DNA from: Botrytis cinerea B05.10
Taxonomy: Eukaryota; Ascomycota; Leotiomycetes; Helotiales; Sclerotiniaceae
DNA: 64,000 nucleotides
NCBI RefSeq assembly: GCF_000143535.2
Contig: NC_037310.1
Location: forward strand, 310,001 to 374,000
Reading direction: 5' to 3'
Below are positions 11,038 to 23,392 of this stretch, in pieces; within the stretch, counting starts at the first letter, position 1; each line of letters starts with the position of its first letter. The notes under the pieces are model-generated. The model saw only the letters and a list, made by a program, of their open reading frames with translations, made no database searches and was not told the DNA's origin. The translations under genes and the position numbers were made by a program.

Positions 11038-12423
11038 CTACTTTAGTCTCCCAAATTCTGTATCTATACTAGATCCCAAAGCTCCTTCCATCTTCGCATC
11101 TCCCCATCCAGTTTCAAATCCCACCGTCCCATCTCCCCTAACAACCTTTCCTCTATCCCACTCCCTTCCCTCGCCCTTCCCCTTCCACTTCACATCTTCT
11201 TCCCTCTTCTCACCTCCCCTCTCCCATTTTTTAACCTCTTCTTCCGAAAATCCTGCATCTCGCAATCGATTTGCGCCCTGCATTTTCCATTTCTGTCGAT
11301 CGCGTAGAGCTTCTAATGCTTGATCCCAATCTTCTCCTTCTCCTCCTTCGTTGTCAAGATTATCTTCGAGTTGCACATCGCTTTTTGGATCATAATCTGC
11401 GTGGAACCGAGAATCCATTGATGTTGAACCGAGGGATATAGCGCCACGACCACGGATTCGAAGGGGTTGTTTTTCGTGGGCGGGGCGAGGTCCGATTATT
11501 GAGTCTAGGGGATCAGAGTCGGATGATCCTGCGTCTGGAGATGGGTGGCGCTTGGTATGGTATGAGGAGTTTTTATGTTGTCTCGACGAAGATATTCTTT
11601 CATCATCTGAAGGTGGTGACAAGGAGCGCTTTCGAGAGCGACGGGGTGATCGATCTCGGTCTCGGTAAGTTGATTCTTTACTTCGATGTTCTCGAGGTGA
11701 ACCTGATCTGTCTCTCCCCCTATGTCTTTTTCTCTCACCCCTTGCGCGCTCTCTATCTTCTGACGTACTTCTTCTTCGTCTGTGTTCTCTTCGTTGAGAT
11801 TGATGATCTTCTTCCGACTCATCGTCTTGATGCTTTCTCCGCCTGTCTTTGGATTTTCGATTATTCCTGTCAACTTCCTCATCCGCACCTCGATCTTCTT
11901 TGCGTCTTGATTCCCTCCTCCGATGACCTATCAATTCCGCAGAAATGTCGATGTCTTTCCTATTCCTTCTGCGATCACCATCTTCCTCATCCCTCACTTT
12001 TCTAATTTTTGTGCTTTCTCCCGTGCGCGACGAATCTTCCCTCTTCCCACTTCCCCGTCCTGTATCCTCTACTTCCCGTTTCCTCTTCACTGGCCCCCCT
12101 AAAATCGCCTTAATATCTCCCAATTGTCTCTTCCTAATATCCGTCGGCGCAACCTTTCTCTGTCTTGCCCCACCCGATAAACTCTCTAATCTAGCTCTCG
12201 CCTCTGCAGCTTCTTTGGCTAATAATGCGCTATTATGATTATCCGTATCTCTGATGATATTTCGCAAAAAACGAGTGTTGGGTTTGGGTTTATTGGGAGG
12301 TGGTTTGGATGAGGGGGCGTAGGCTGAGAGACCCATGGATGAATATTTTATAGAACTGGATTTTGCATCGGCGGCAAGAAGGGAGGCGACATAGTCGTCT
12401 GTTAGATATGTGTCGTTTGCCAT
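11038..12423 (-). CDS. RS-rich nuclear protein, pre-mRNA-splicing factor 38B-like
   Basis: Single-exon gene, 461 aa. The N-terminal about 90 residues are orderly and look conserved (YLTDDYVASLLAADAK, then KPNTRFLRNIIRDTDNHN and an AKEAAEARARLESL helix). The middle (about 110-330) is dominated by Arg/Ser/Glu/Asp with many RRR, SR and RD dipeptides, as in spliceosome-associated proteins. The C-terminal third contains RIRGRGAISLGSTSMDSRFH and a helical DWDQALEALRDRQKWK segment. From memory, fungal homologues with this layout are often auto-annotated as pre-mRNA-splicing factor 38B; I cannot verify that here. Nuclear location and a splicing role are inferences from composition. It is divergent from sos7 with 612 bp between start codons. 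Confidence 0.75.
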   Translation of the reverse strand: MANDTYLTDDYVASLLAADAKSSSIKYSSMGLSAYAPSSKPPPNKPKPNTRFLRNIIRDTDNHNSALLAKEAAEARARLESLSGGARQRKVAPTDIRKRQLGDIKAILGGPVKRKREVEDTGRGSGKREDSSRTGESTKIRKVRDEEDGDRRRNRKDIDISAELIGHRRRESRRKEDRGADEEVDRNNRKSKDRRRKHQDDESEEDHQSQRREHRRRRSTSEDRERARGERKRHRGRDRSGSPREHRSKESTYRDRDRSPRRSRKRSLSPPSDDERISSSRQHKNSSYHTKRHPSPDAGSSDSDPLDSIIGPRPAHEKQPLRIRGRGAISLGSTSMDSRFHADYDPKSDVQLEDNLDNEGGEGEDWDQALEALRDRQKWKMQGANRLRDAGFSEEEVKKWERGGEKREEDVKWKGKGEGREWDRGKVVRGDGTVGFETGWGDAKMEGALGSSIDTEFGRLK

Positions 12424-13035
12424 GTTGCGGTATTTCGTGTGACACTATGGTGTCAGGCTGAAATTGTGAGGTTGATGTCGATGTTGATAATGGGATAATG
12501 AGGATAGTAGTATTGTTATGATTCTTATGATATTTTATCAAGCGTTATATTGCAGATATATAAGATATCTAGGTTGCCGAAGCAAAAAGATAGGCCAAAA
12601 AAAAGTGAATTGGGATATGTTGAAACAAATAGAATGCGAATAAGAAGTATGTATCGTTGATCTTGAAGTTGGAGCCTTGTGGTTGCTATCGTATTTTCTA
12701 AGATATGATGCATTGACACCTTGATCGGATAATATACGATATTTGCCAGTGGGTGACACGAAAAAATAAAGAAATATATCCGGCAGGGGGGGTGAATTTA
12801 TAACAAGTTGTCACCGCATGGCAGAATAATTCAAAGTAAACAATGCGATGCGATGCGACAAACACCCCTCCGATTCAAAATCTCCCAAGAGTAACAAAAT
12901 CAGCAATTGCAGAGACGTTAATCTACAAACGTAGATCTCTACACTATTCTACGAGATACTGGTATTCTTCCAAAACACTCTCGACTCAACGACCCCTAAA
13001 TCCCATCAAACAACAACCTTCCTTCTCCTCACACC
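12424..13035. promoter_or_regulatory. Bidirectional promoter region, RS protein / sos7
   Basis: 612 bp between two divergent start codons. A GCGATG triplet-type repeat (three overlapping units around 12844-12858) lies upstream of sos7, followed by a C/A-rich probable 5' UTR. No clear TATA box is assigned. ORFs here overlap the sos7 start in other frames and are not believed. Confidence 0.5.
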
Positions 13036-14246
13036 ATGGCGCATTCACCCCAAAGCACTCTCACCACTCTCCACAAACTCCAAAAATCCCACGAACTGAG
13101 TATCATCAAACTTTCCGAACCAGTTTCCGCCCCTTTAAAATCCGGCTCTCGTACATCCAATGCCTCTGCCGCAGATACTCTTGAGAATCCTTCCCCGGCG
13201 AGTTTAGAAGCCGATTTGGCGCATTACAAGGTATATTCTTCTGACTTTCATTCCTTTTCTTTTCTTGATTTATATTCAAGAAACTTCGAGCGCAGCGAGC
13301 TATGGGGGTCTGGGGGCTTGCCTCCATAAAGCATTCGATTTTAATGACGCGCTCTGCTGGCCATCCGAGAGTTTTAGAATTGGCAGACGAGGGATATGAA
13401 GGCAGATGTTTGGATTATCAATGTATGATGGACTAATGACGCTCCGCTGGCCCTCCGGGGGCCACTGCCGTGGAGGCAGAATAATTGGAGATGAGAAAGC
13501 ACTAAAGAGATATTACCGGAGAAGCCATTTGCCATGGAGATATCATATTAGCCCCAAAAACACACACTGACGATTCCCACCAGGAACTTTTCTCCAAACT
13601 TCGCTTTTCATATCTCGAACAAGTCACCAAAGAGAAATTCATCCGTGCCATTGTCGGGGATCCTCCTTTGGTAGTCGAACATCAAGAAAATATCGATTTA
13701 GAAGCTTCTCTGCTCATCTCCAAAAGCTCTCTCAAAGCCCAAAAGGTCGAAGTCGCAGAACTGGTTGAAGAGTTGGAGAAAAGAGGTAGAGAATTATGTA
13801 AGAAATATGAACATATTCAGCTGCAAACAAGACAATTGGAGGAATTGCCGAAGAAAATTGAGGGACTTGAGGAGAGTATTAGGGTTTTGAAGGAAGAGAA
13901 TGGATCGAGTGGTGAAGGGCTGGGAAATCCAAACCTTAAATTGGGGTTAGATAGAACGAGGGAATTGGTAGAGGAAAGAGAAAAGGAAAGGAGAGAATTG
14001 GATAGACAGTTGGAACAACTGCAAGTACTTGTCCCGAGAAAAAACAAAGAGGCGGAGAGGTTGAATGCGGAGTTGATACCGCTAGAAGGAAAGAGGATGA
14101 CGAGTGTAGCGGCTGCGAAAGAGGCGAAGAGGAGGAAGGAAGAGGGGGCTGGTGGGGCGGGAGATGATTTGGAGGAGAGAGGAAGGTGGTGGAGGGGTGT
14201 TGAGGGAGGGTTGAGAGGGATGTTGGGGGTGGGAGAGGAAGCATAG
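13036..14246 (+). CDS. sos7: Kinetochore coiled-coil protein Sos7 (KRE28/Zwint-like)
   Basis: Predicted outer-kinetochore protein that partners Spc105/KNL1 at centromeres. Exons 13036-13230 and 13584-14246, phase 0; product 285 aa. The N-terminus has SHELSIIKLSE and the Ser-rich run to SLEADLAHYK. Exon 2 continues ELFSKLRFSYLEQVTKEKF and IRAIVGDPP, the best-conserved block of the fungal Sos7 family as I recall it. The rest is a long Glu/Lys/Leu coiled coil (about residues 100-240) with VAELVEELEKRGREL and QLEELPKKIEGLEE heptads. The C-terminus is Gly/Arg-rich. The 353-bp intron is several times longer than others in the window and carries a GC-rich hairpin-forming insert. Identification depends on the spliced block; a different coiled-coil kinetochore subunit is the main alternative. 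Confidence 0.82.
13286..13490. repeat. GC-rich hairpin/direct-repeat insert within the sos7 intron
   Basis: Contains GAGCGCAGCGAGC, GGGGGTCTGGGGGCTTGCC, and two diverged copies (from about 13344 and 13437) of a TAATGACGC...GCTGGCC.TCCG block. A perfect 6-bp stem TGGCCC/GGGCCA lies at 13448-13464, and GCCTCCA near 13319 can pair with TGGAGGC near 13471. Its base composition is unlike the flanking intron. Confidence 0.65.
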
Positions 14247-14569
14247 AGTTGGAGATTACCTGTGTTTAAGGAGTTTCTGGGAATTCTGGATACTGGGAGA
14301 GGGAAATGGAAATGGAGTCTTAGTGTCAGGCGTTTATGGTTAGTTGCTAGAACTAGGACTAGGTTCGCTTGGCCCAGAGATATCCTTTTTGTATATTGAT
14401 ATCCCAACGACGCAATAATTTGATTTCACGTTTTTAGAAGTCAAGTCATGTTTATTTGTTCATTCGTTTGTATGTGAGATGTCAATTATTTATGGCTGCA
14501 AGCAAGTTTATTTTCTAATGTTGTGTTTTGTGGATCATACATGTATTTATGTATATAATGAGAATTTAG

Positions 14570-14670
14570 AGAGAAAAGGGGGGAAAGGAGAAGGAAAAGG
14601 AGAAGGAGAAAGAGAAGGAGAAGGAGAAAGAGAAGGAGAAGGAGAAGGAGAAGGGGAAGGGGAAGGGGAA
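14570..14670 (+). repeat. GGAGAA-type polypurine repeat
   Basis: About 100 bases of nearly pure purine, mostly GAGAAG and GGGGAA units, downstream of sos7. Confidence 0.85.
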
Positions 14671-15186
14671 CGTACATGTACGAGTAGACTGATAAATCCA
14701 TAGAATTTGGAAATTGGCGAGAAGGAAAAAGATCTGGATAGAGATGGAGATTAACCATACGAGCCGCGGAACGAGAATGAGTTTGACTTGAGATTTCTAG
14801 AGATTCCGTAACTAGGAATTTGGTGCTCGGAAACGACGTGATGTGATAACCATGCCATGTGATTGAACAGAAAGCAGAAAGTGATGGATGGAAAAGATAT
14901 GGAGTTCGCAAATGCTTACGGTTTGAGCGAGGAGTTTCTTGTGATTCGCAGGTGCGGATGATGCTCTTGCTACAGGGGTTTAGAGATGCTATCGACGCTT
15001 TGCTTTGTTGATCGTTTTTATTGCTGGGTATCGTTTATTGCGGGGTGGAAGGGAAGGGTGCTGGAAATCGGACCGGATGGTGGAGGGAATGTATGTGTGG
15101 GTGAGTTGAAGGAGACTGACTGACTGGCCGACTGACTGACTAATTGTCGGGTTGAAGGATCTGGAAAGTTGGATGTCGTGTTTACT

Positions 15187-15221
15187 TGTATGTATGTATG
15201 TATGTATGTATGTATGTATGT
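15187..15221. repeat. GTAT microsatellite
   Basis: Eight to nine consecutive tetranucleotide units. Confidence 0.9.
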
Positions 15222-16241
15222 GAGTTCCTCTTCTGAATCATTCATGCTCGACTCATCGATGTTCAAGCTGCAAATCGTATATTGCGAGATGGGGATGTAG
15301 TAGAATGAGCAAATGACAACGAGTGTACGTGATTTGAGGAAGATAGTTATCCGGAACATGTGCATGGTGAAGATCAGATAACGGGATATTCTGGTGAGCT
15401 ACTGATGTTGTGTTTTTATCAAGCTTTGAAATTGGGAATGCTGGATGGATAGGAAAATTGGAAAATGATAAGCGTATGTTCGCGGGCTGGTCGCTTGTCG
15501 ATGGGAAGAAGAGATGAAGACCGAGTTGTGTGAAGCTGCAGCCATCGTTCAAAGCTTTGAGCATCGAGGTTCGAGGTTCGGAAACTATGGAGGTTGTGTT
15601 GAGTTCCGACGGAGAGAAAGGTGGTGGAACGGATGGAGGGATGAGAGGGTTGGGAATTGTATGAGATGGTTGTTGGTGTGGAGGGGACGAGGATTAGAAT
15701 GAATGTGAGGTTTAGTTGTGTGTATGCAACAGGACCATTCGGAAAGTTACTAGCTCTCGAATTGTCAAACATAAAGATATCAAAGCTGTATTTTAAGCAG
15801 TGCAACGAAGCGATCAAAGGAGATATGATTTGAAATGTAATCGTTATTGGCTGCTCGAAAAGTTAGGACTATTCTCATGCAAGAGGCTGCTTGATCGAGT
15901 TTGCCAGACATCTCGGCTAGAAAGCATTGCATCCAAATTGGAAGATTATAACTTGGGACAAACGTTGATCACTCGACCTTATGTTGCATATAAATAAGAG
16001 ACGTATCGGAAGAGACAGTTCCCTGACGTAGATATAGACATACGCAATGTACGTTTGAAATGCCTAGCTGCTGCAATGCATGTGAGCTGAAACCTCCAGC
16101 GTACACTGCAAAGCACCTTACGAATGTTGGCATACTCGTATCTCAAATAAAGCATCGAACTATGGATGAACGAGCGTCTTATCAAAGTAAGCAAGTCTTA
16201 CTCTTCTCCGTACCCACTCGCATAGGATAGGCAAGTCTTAT

Positions 16242-16299
16242 TACCCCAGAAATTTCGCCTCGGTATTGTCCGAAAGACACTGATTGGAAATCTGGGGTA
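16242..16299. repeat. Inverted repeat able to form a hairpin
   Basis: TACCCCAGA at 16242-16250 is perfectly complementary to TCTGGGGTA at 16291-16299, and the adjacent TTTC/GAAA bases extend the pairing after a small bulge, leaving a loop of about 30 bases. Confidence 0.7.
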
Positions 16300-17833
16300 T
16301 CACAAATACGATGGTTTCAGAAAACGTGCGGCATAGAGAGGCGTGTCTTACCTAGCGATGCATTGATGTCAGATTGGGGATAAGAATGGATCCTACCTGC
16401 GAGCGAAAAAGTCAAAAAAACAAGGAGGAAGCTGGCTGTCAGGCTTGTGCATGATGGATGGGGAACAGATGACTTGTGATCAGCTGGATGTTTGGACGTT
16501 GGATTCTCCACTGTGAAGTTCTGTTCCACTCTATGCATTGAAGAATGGAATTGGAATTGGAATTGGAACTGGAATGTGAGGAAGAGGGGTTGGGTGAAAA
16601 CGAGGAGAGATAGCAGAGGCCGGTGGTAGTGCGCACTTGAGGGGGAAATCGAGATGGTAGTATGGCAGTATGGTACAGACGATAATGTAGAATGAATCAA
16701 GTAAATCGCGCATTTGGAGAGAGGCGTTGCTTGCAGAGAAAGTCCTTTTTGTACATCCACATGCAGTTCGATTTCGTGAATGTATCGAATGCGAGGGAGC
16801 AGGAGGTGGGTGGGTTCTTCACGAGATGATGAGATGATGAGATGAAAAGGGATTATGCGTAGAGAATGATTAAACCTCGGATAACCCCATTGTTGCGTTG
16901 GGCAAAACCAAGTACGGACGAGACGAAATAGGCAATTTTGTTAACATCGTAGCCTTCGCAGCGCACAACTGGTAACCCGCAAGACTTTCCTAACCAACAA
17001 CGTCGTAAATATCGGGAAGCGCGCGTTATCTGCCAAATACTTGGGAGTTGGGACAGCAATGCACGGTGTAACCAAGACGCTTGAAGACCCAGTGGATATT
17101 CCTCCCCTGCAAGCAAGATGCCAAATGGATGCAAGATGATATAGTGACACTGTGCAAGGTGAGCTATACAAGGGTTGAATGGGAGGCTCGCAAAAAGAAT
17201 GAGGCTTAAGATCTAAAGAGATCTTCGTGTAAGCTTCGTTTGCTTTTTTGAACCTTGCACAGAATAGCTCCTGGAGGGTTGAATACATGTGTGGCAACGT
17301 CGCTAACTCATCATTATATCCACAACAACAACAACAACAACATTCCACTCGAGTAGAAACCCGTGCATTCATCATCTACCTTGGAATCTGGTCATCGTAT
17401 CCAGTACAACTGGAGTCAAGCCAACATGAGCACGACATCCTCACACCTTCAACCACTCAAAATCCTTTTCCCACTTTCCACCCGTGAGCGGCGCTTATCT
17501 TTTACCTCTTTATCAAAATCCCTAGAGCGTTTTGTCTTAGAATCCTTAACTTTATTGCTCCACCGCCATTGTGTCTCCATCATTTTTACCATCTCTGGTC
17601 TCTGTGGCGCTCGATTTACCCCATATGACCTTTCTTTTCGCAAATCCAGGGTCCTCTTTTCTGCTACAACATGATATTTTTGACGGTAGTTGGTAGACTA
17701 ATCATGCAGTAATCTTGCACTAACTTTGAATGAGTCTTTAATATTTCAGCCAGAGTTAGGATAATTGTCGTCATGGAATGTTGGATGTCTTGGAGTATAC
17801 TTGAGGAGGTAGTAGATAGGATAGGAATGAGTA

Positions 17834-17884
17834 GTAGATGGTAGATGGTAGATGGTAGACGGTAGACGGTAGACGGTAGACGGT
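17834..17884. repeat. 7-bp minisatellite GTAGATG/GTAGACG
   Basis: Seven tandem 7-mers: three of GTAGATG, then four of GTAGACG, so the variant units are blocked rather than mixed. Further TAGATAATAAA-type repeats follow to about 18.0 kb. Confidence 0.85.
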
Positions 17885-18729
17885 AGGGAGTAGATGACAA
17901 ATAGTAGATAATAAATAATAGATAATAAATAGATAATGGATAATGGATAATAAAGAGTAAATAGATAATACAGAGTAAATAGTAAATAGTAAATAATAAA
18001 TAGTAGATAGTAAACAATCCAAAATCCCAAAATCCAAAACTACCATATGAAAATGAAGGGGTTAGAAAAATGATTAAACGATTAAACGAATAAACGATTT
18101 CTGGATCACCCAACCCCTCATCATCCATCATCCATCATCCCTCCCTCATCCCTCATCCTTACCATCTCATCCTTCCCATCAAGGTAACTAGGTGAAGTAT
18201 AAAATGTATTTCTTATATTAATTTTCTCTGAGTTCTTTCCTTTTTCCTTATCGCTTGTGTCTTATTTGCACAAGTATATAGTTGTTGGGAAGACGCTCCG
18301 ACTTCCTCAAGAGATCTTCATTTCTCAGACTCGTATATATAATATGCATGTGAGGAAGGTTGGGTTTCTGCCATTCTGACTCCCTCATTGCCCCTCCAAA
18401 CTTTATCTATCTACCTACCTGCCTACCTGCCCACCTACCTACGACTTTCCAACTTTCTTGCATTCTTCCTCGTTGCCCTATAAGTCAGAGCATCTATAGT
18501 TATCTCTGCGGGAGTGTTTGTGTTCATAACCGACTGCGGCGAATATCTGTTTGCTACAAATTGGGTTGATCCGACCACACCGACACATCAGTGAATTATA
18601 ACCAGCCTCGTCACAAGGCTGGTGAAGCCCTTTTGCTTCCAAGTGTTTTCCTCGATCGATTCCTGAAAACCGCCACATTCTGGATATGATATAGAGGGCT
18701 CTCCTCCTCTTCTAGTTACGACCATCAAA

Positions 18730-21219
18730 ATGGGCGACGACTCACATGCAGAAATCTCTCCACGAGAAATACCTTCTGAGCCACACGCATTCTTCGCTCG
18801 AGATTCCGCTGCGAATACTCCAGTCCATGAAAAGGAAGATGGAGATTTGAATGACTCAGATGCACCCCGACCTTCGAAATGGAGTATGGGAATTTTGAAT
18901 GTGCCAGATACCCATGAAGTTCCTGGTAAGATTTCCGGACGATCCCTCTGTTCGCATAATGTCTAACCACCCTATTCTCCAGGTTCGATTCTCCTTCTCA
19001 CAGGCAAACGAAATGAACCATTAGGTTTGCGAAATGCTCCAGCTAGAACTTCAACATCTACCCTTCCACCCCAAGCCCCATACGATAGAAGTCGTGCAGC
19101 TTCCATTCGGTCGGAAAAGAAATTGACAAAAGATGGGTCAACCGTTTTGGATCCTCAGCCAGAGGAATCAAGTAATGATCCTCTAAATTGGCCAATGTGG
19201 AGGAGAGATGCAGCATTACTTTCCCTCGGATTATATTGTATGTTGGGAGGTGGTATGACACCAATTTTAGCTGCCGGTTTTACAAATGTCGCGAATACGT
19301 ACGATGTTACAACCGCCGACGTTGCACTTACTACCGGATTGTATATGATGGGTCTTGGCGTTGGCTCGGTATTTGCTTCTCCAACAGCAATTTTGTATGG
19401 AAAACGTCCAGTTTATCTTGGTGGAGCAATTCTTTTCATCCTTTCTTGCATATGGTGCGCTCTTTCGCCAACATATATTTCCCTCCTCATTGCCAGGATT
19501 GTTCAAGGTATTGCACTTAGTCCGGTCGAGTGTTTACCGTCTGCTACAATTGCAGAGATTTTCTTTCTCCACGAGCGTGCTTATCGAATCGGAATTTATA
19601 CTCTATTACTGCTTGGTGGAAAGAATTTGGTACCACTCGTTAGTGCCGTCATTATTCAAACACTTAGTTGGAGATGGGTATTTTGGATTGTTACGATGAT
19701 CGGGGGATTTTGCTGGATACTGCTTTTCTTCTTTGTTCCAGAAACATTCTGGGATCGAACACCGAGACCTAAAAGACCAAAGTCGAGAAGCCAGAGCAGA
19801 AAAGGTTCTAACATATCACAAATTATTCATACATTCGGAGGTCTCAGGCATTCATCATCCAAAGTACATGTTGCTGCAGCTCATCAGCTGGATGGAACCG
19901 AAGGGGATCAACAACAACAAGCAGCCCGGTCTCCACAAATTCAGCAAATGAGAGCAGCTGAACCAACCCGAAGTATGCATGTTGGTTTTGTTCCGGATGA
20001 TATGCATTCAGATTCAACTTCGACGAAAATTGATGAAGATAAGGAAGAAGATGTAGATGCTATTACTAGACCTACAAGTCCTCGCACCAGGCCCAGTCCC
20101 TTGGACCGTGATGGTAAGATCTGATCTTCTCATAAAAATGAGACGTCAAGCTAACAACACTCTGTAGTTCATGTTTCATTTGGTCCCAGTTCAACCCGAC
20201 CAGCTACTCGTGATCACGACTCTGTACACCCAGAAGAAACTACGACATCAGCAGGTGTAGCTACTTTACACAACTTCAATTCACCTTACTATAGTAATAT
20301 CGAAAAATCCGGAGGCAATTATGTTGATCGTGGTCGTCCAACCGAAAGAAATCTTTCAAGTGCAACTCTTCGAGATGCTGAAGAAGGAATTTCAGGTCGT
20401 GAACCATCTCTTGGGCCACAATATACACGAGAACTTCGAGAAGCCCCGAAACAAACCTTTGTCCAGCAACTTAAGGTTTGGTATGGTCGTTTGAGCAAAG
20501 ACAAATGGCTTATAGTAGCCTGTCGGCCTTTTATTCTCTTTACATATCCGGCTGTCCTATGGTCTTCAATTGTTTATGCTTGTTCGATTGGTTGGCTTAT
20601 CGTTCTATCCGAATCCGTCGCTGTTATCTATAGAGATAAACATACATATAATTTTTCAGCTTTATCAACTGGATTAATATATCTCTCTCCTTTTATAGGT
20701 GGAGTGCTCGGTACAGCGGTGGCGGGAAAAGTAAGCGACGTCATTGTCCGGGCTATGTCCAGAAGAAATGGAGGTCTCTACGAACCGGAATATAGACTTA
20801 TAATGGCAGCTCCAGTCGCATTAACCACAGTAGTTGGTCTGATGGGTTTTGGTTGGTCTGCTGAAATACATGATAGTTGGATAGTCCCAACTATCTTCTT
20901 CGGAATCATATCTTTTGGTTGTTCATTAGGTTCGACGACGGCGATTACGTTTTGTGTGGATTCTTACAGACAGTATGCTGGTGAAGCATTGGTAACTTTG
21001 AACTTTTCAAAGAATATCTTTCACGGACTGGTTTTTTCATTGTTCTTTGCAGAATGGCTAGAGAGGGATGGAAGTAAGAGTGTATTCATTTGGTTGGGGG
21101 TTATTCAGTTGATTTTAATGGCGGCAAGTGTGCCGATGTATATCTTTGGGAAGAGAGCGAGGATGTGGACAGTTAGAAAGAACTATATTGAAAGGTTTGG
21201 GGAGAGATGGGGGAAATAG
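18730..21219 (+). CDS. Major facilitator superfamily transporter with long central loop (DHA1-like)
   Basis: Predicted plasma-membrane secondary transporter. Exons 18730-18925, 18983-20113 and 20168-21219; product 792 aa. The first intron has a CTAAC branch point and CAG acceptor; the second has CTAAC and TAG. The cytoplasmic N-terminus (about 150 aa, acidic/Ser-rich) leads to NDPLNWPMWRRD, a typical fungal DHA1 entry motif. Six helices follow, including GLYMMGLGVGSVFASPTAI and the ARIVQGIALSPVECLPSATI signature. PETFWDRTPRPKRP ends the first half. A roughly 250-residue hydrophilic loop precedes the second six helices (from KDKWLIVACRPFILFTYPAV). The loop is much longer than the usual 50-70 residues. 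Substrate is not predictable; relatives include HOL1-type polyamine/cation and multidrug carriers. Confidence 0.88.
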
Positions 21220-22283
21220 GTTTGAGAAATGATGACCTTAAGTGTTTGGATGTGTATTCAGGTTGGGGATTGGACAATGAAGAAAGGATGATGGGAAAGA
21301 TGAGTAATTCACCAGAAAATCTTTTTCATTTCCGGTTGGTTTAGCAATGGTGTTTGGTCTCGGTCTCTTTTGCATATATCATGGATGCGGAGTTTATGTT
21401 TTTATGAAAGGTTGTACAGAGATTAAGAGGGCTCTGATGCACCGGTATACACACATTATTTGTTTGAATGTTTTGTTTTGATACCAATGGTTTCACGTTG
21501 GTAGATGGGATACAATGGGATACAATGGGAGTCAGAGAGCAGGGTAAATTGTTATGAGGAATTGGAATGGGAGGAACTTTTGCGATGATACCTTGGATTA
21601 TTATGAGGAAGTGGGAATGGAATGGAATTACCTAAATGAGATACCTGAACCGAAGACATGAAGACATGAAGTGATGGATAGAATAGAATAGAATAGAATA
21701 GAATTATTTCTCCTAAGTATCTGTTTTGATCGACAAGTGTGTTTTATAGATGGGATTTGTGTGTGAGTGAAGAGGGTAGGCATTAGAATGGAGATTAGAG
21801 TGGAGATTAGATTTAAATTTGAATTTAAGATTGTAGTTAAGATTAAAGTTTAGATTAAAGTTAAAGCAAAGATATCCTATAACCTGGGATGGGCTGACAA
21901 AGTATCTAGATCTAGGAATCTATTTTGTGGATGTAGATGGGAGATGGGAGATGTGGATGTAGATGTAGATGTAGATGTAGATGTGGATATAAACGAGTTA
22001 TGGGTCATGGGTCGGGATCATTGATCATTTATCATTGCGTTAGTGGTTCGTTCTTTGTTGGAGGCTGGTTGTTGATGGGGGATGGGGGATGGAGGTAGAG
22101 AAGGAGGGGGGAGGATTGATAGCTTGAGAATTGGATTAGGTAGGGGGAGGGGAGGAGGGGAAAGTGAATAATAGGGGTAGAAAGTAGAACAGAGTGAGAT
22201 TCAAATGTATAATTGATTTTGTAATTGCAATTGGTTATGCTGAAATGAATCGGGGTAGATATAGATCGAGATAGGTGGGGGAA

Positions 22284-22307
22284 GGGGGGGGGGGGGGGGG
22301 GGGGGGG
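22284..22307 (+). repeat. Homopolymer of 24 G
   Basis: Uninterrupted G run; length in an assembly may be imprecise. A CTGT tetranucleotide repeat follows at about 22330-22350. Confidence 0.85.
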
Positions 22308-23231
22308 AATCTTGTCTTTGTTTTTCTTTCTGTCTGTCTGTCTGTCTGTCTCTTGGCGGAGGGGTTGTTTGGGGGGGGACGGGAGGAGGGGGGGTGTATC
22401 TGGGTAGGTGGGTAGGTAGTTTTTTTGCATGGTTTTCGGTTGTGGGGTATTTGTGATTGCTATTCTTGTTCTTCTTGTTATATGTTTGGTGTTTGGGTGT
22501 ATTTTGTTGTGGATTGAATGTATGTACTAACTACCAACGTGTTTTGACAACGGTGATGAGAATTCGCTTTGTCTAATCTTCTCACATCTCATCTTCTTTC
22601 CCGTCAAAGTTCGAGGGAGGAATTTCACTCGGTAAGTGTTCTGTAGATAGATACCTGTTAAATTTCTAGTTATACAATATTTGGGTGTGGTTTCCGTCTG
22701 CACTTGGATCTCATTGGAAGAGGGGGGAGAGGGAGGGGGAGAGAGAGGGATTCCATAAGAGTTTAGGTCAATATGTAGTTGGGATGGGAGTTGGGGATGT
22801 GTGAACTAAGAGTGAGGGAGGGGGGTTTATGTCTTTGGGGATGGGTTGGGAGGAGCAAGGGAGGTGGAGGCAGGGAGTGAATGAAGAGTAATTTAATGAG
22901 CGATGAGTGAGAAGATAAGTGAATATCCTAGCTAGAGATCTCTTCACCATCAATTCCACCACCAGAAACGCTTCCATTATCTTCTATTTTAAAGATGCTA
23001 GATCCAAAATCAAAAGGTGTAAGTAAGACAACGAGTGCGAGAGAGTAGGGTCGAGTTGAGCGAAGGACCTCTGAAAATGAAGAAATTCATGCATGGAAAG
23101 GTGGAAAGGTGGAAAGGTATGGTGTATGTTTTTGGCTATTTTTTGAGATGAGTGGGAGGATTGAATGTGGGGATGGAATTTGGGTGCTTGTTTTTTTGGG
23201 GGGGGGGGGTTGGTTTATGTTCGTTGGTGAG

Positions 23232-23392
<161 letters not shown>

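Larger units (their letters stand above)
14247..18729. other. Long intergenic region, sos7 to MFS transporter
   Basis: No supportable gene. It holds purine-rich and simple repeats (GGAGAA, GTAT, GGAATT, GTAGATG), one inverted repeat near 16.24-16.30 kb, and several ORFs of 60-150 codons whose translations are compositionally odd and lack domains. The last about 400 bp (C/T-rich, with TACC repeats) are probably the promoter and 5' UTR of the MFS gene. Confidence 0.55.

Noticed and set aside
12843..13184. 113-codon ORF overlapping the sos7 start
   Set aside because: Different frame over the sos7 5' UTR and first exon; the sos7 frame has the family motifs.
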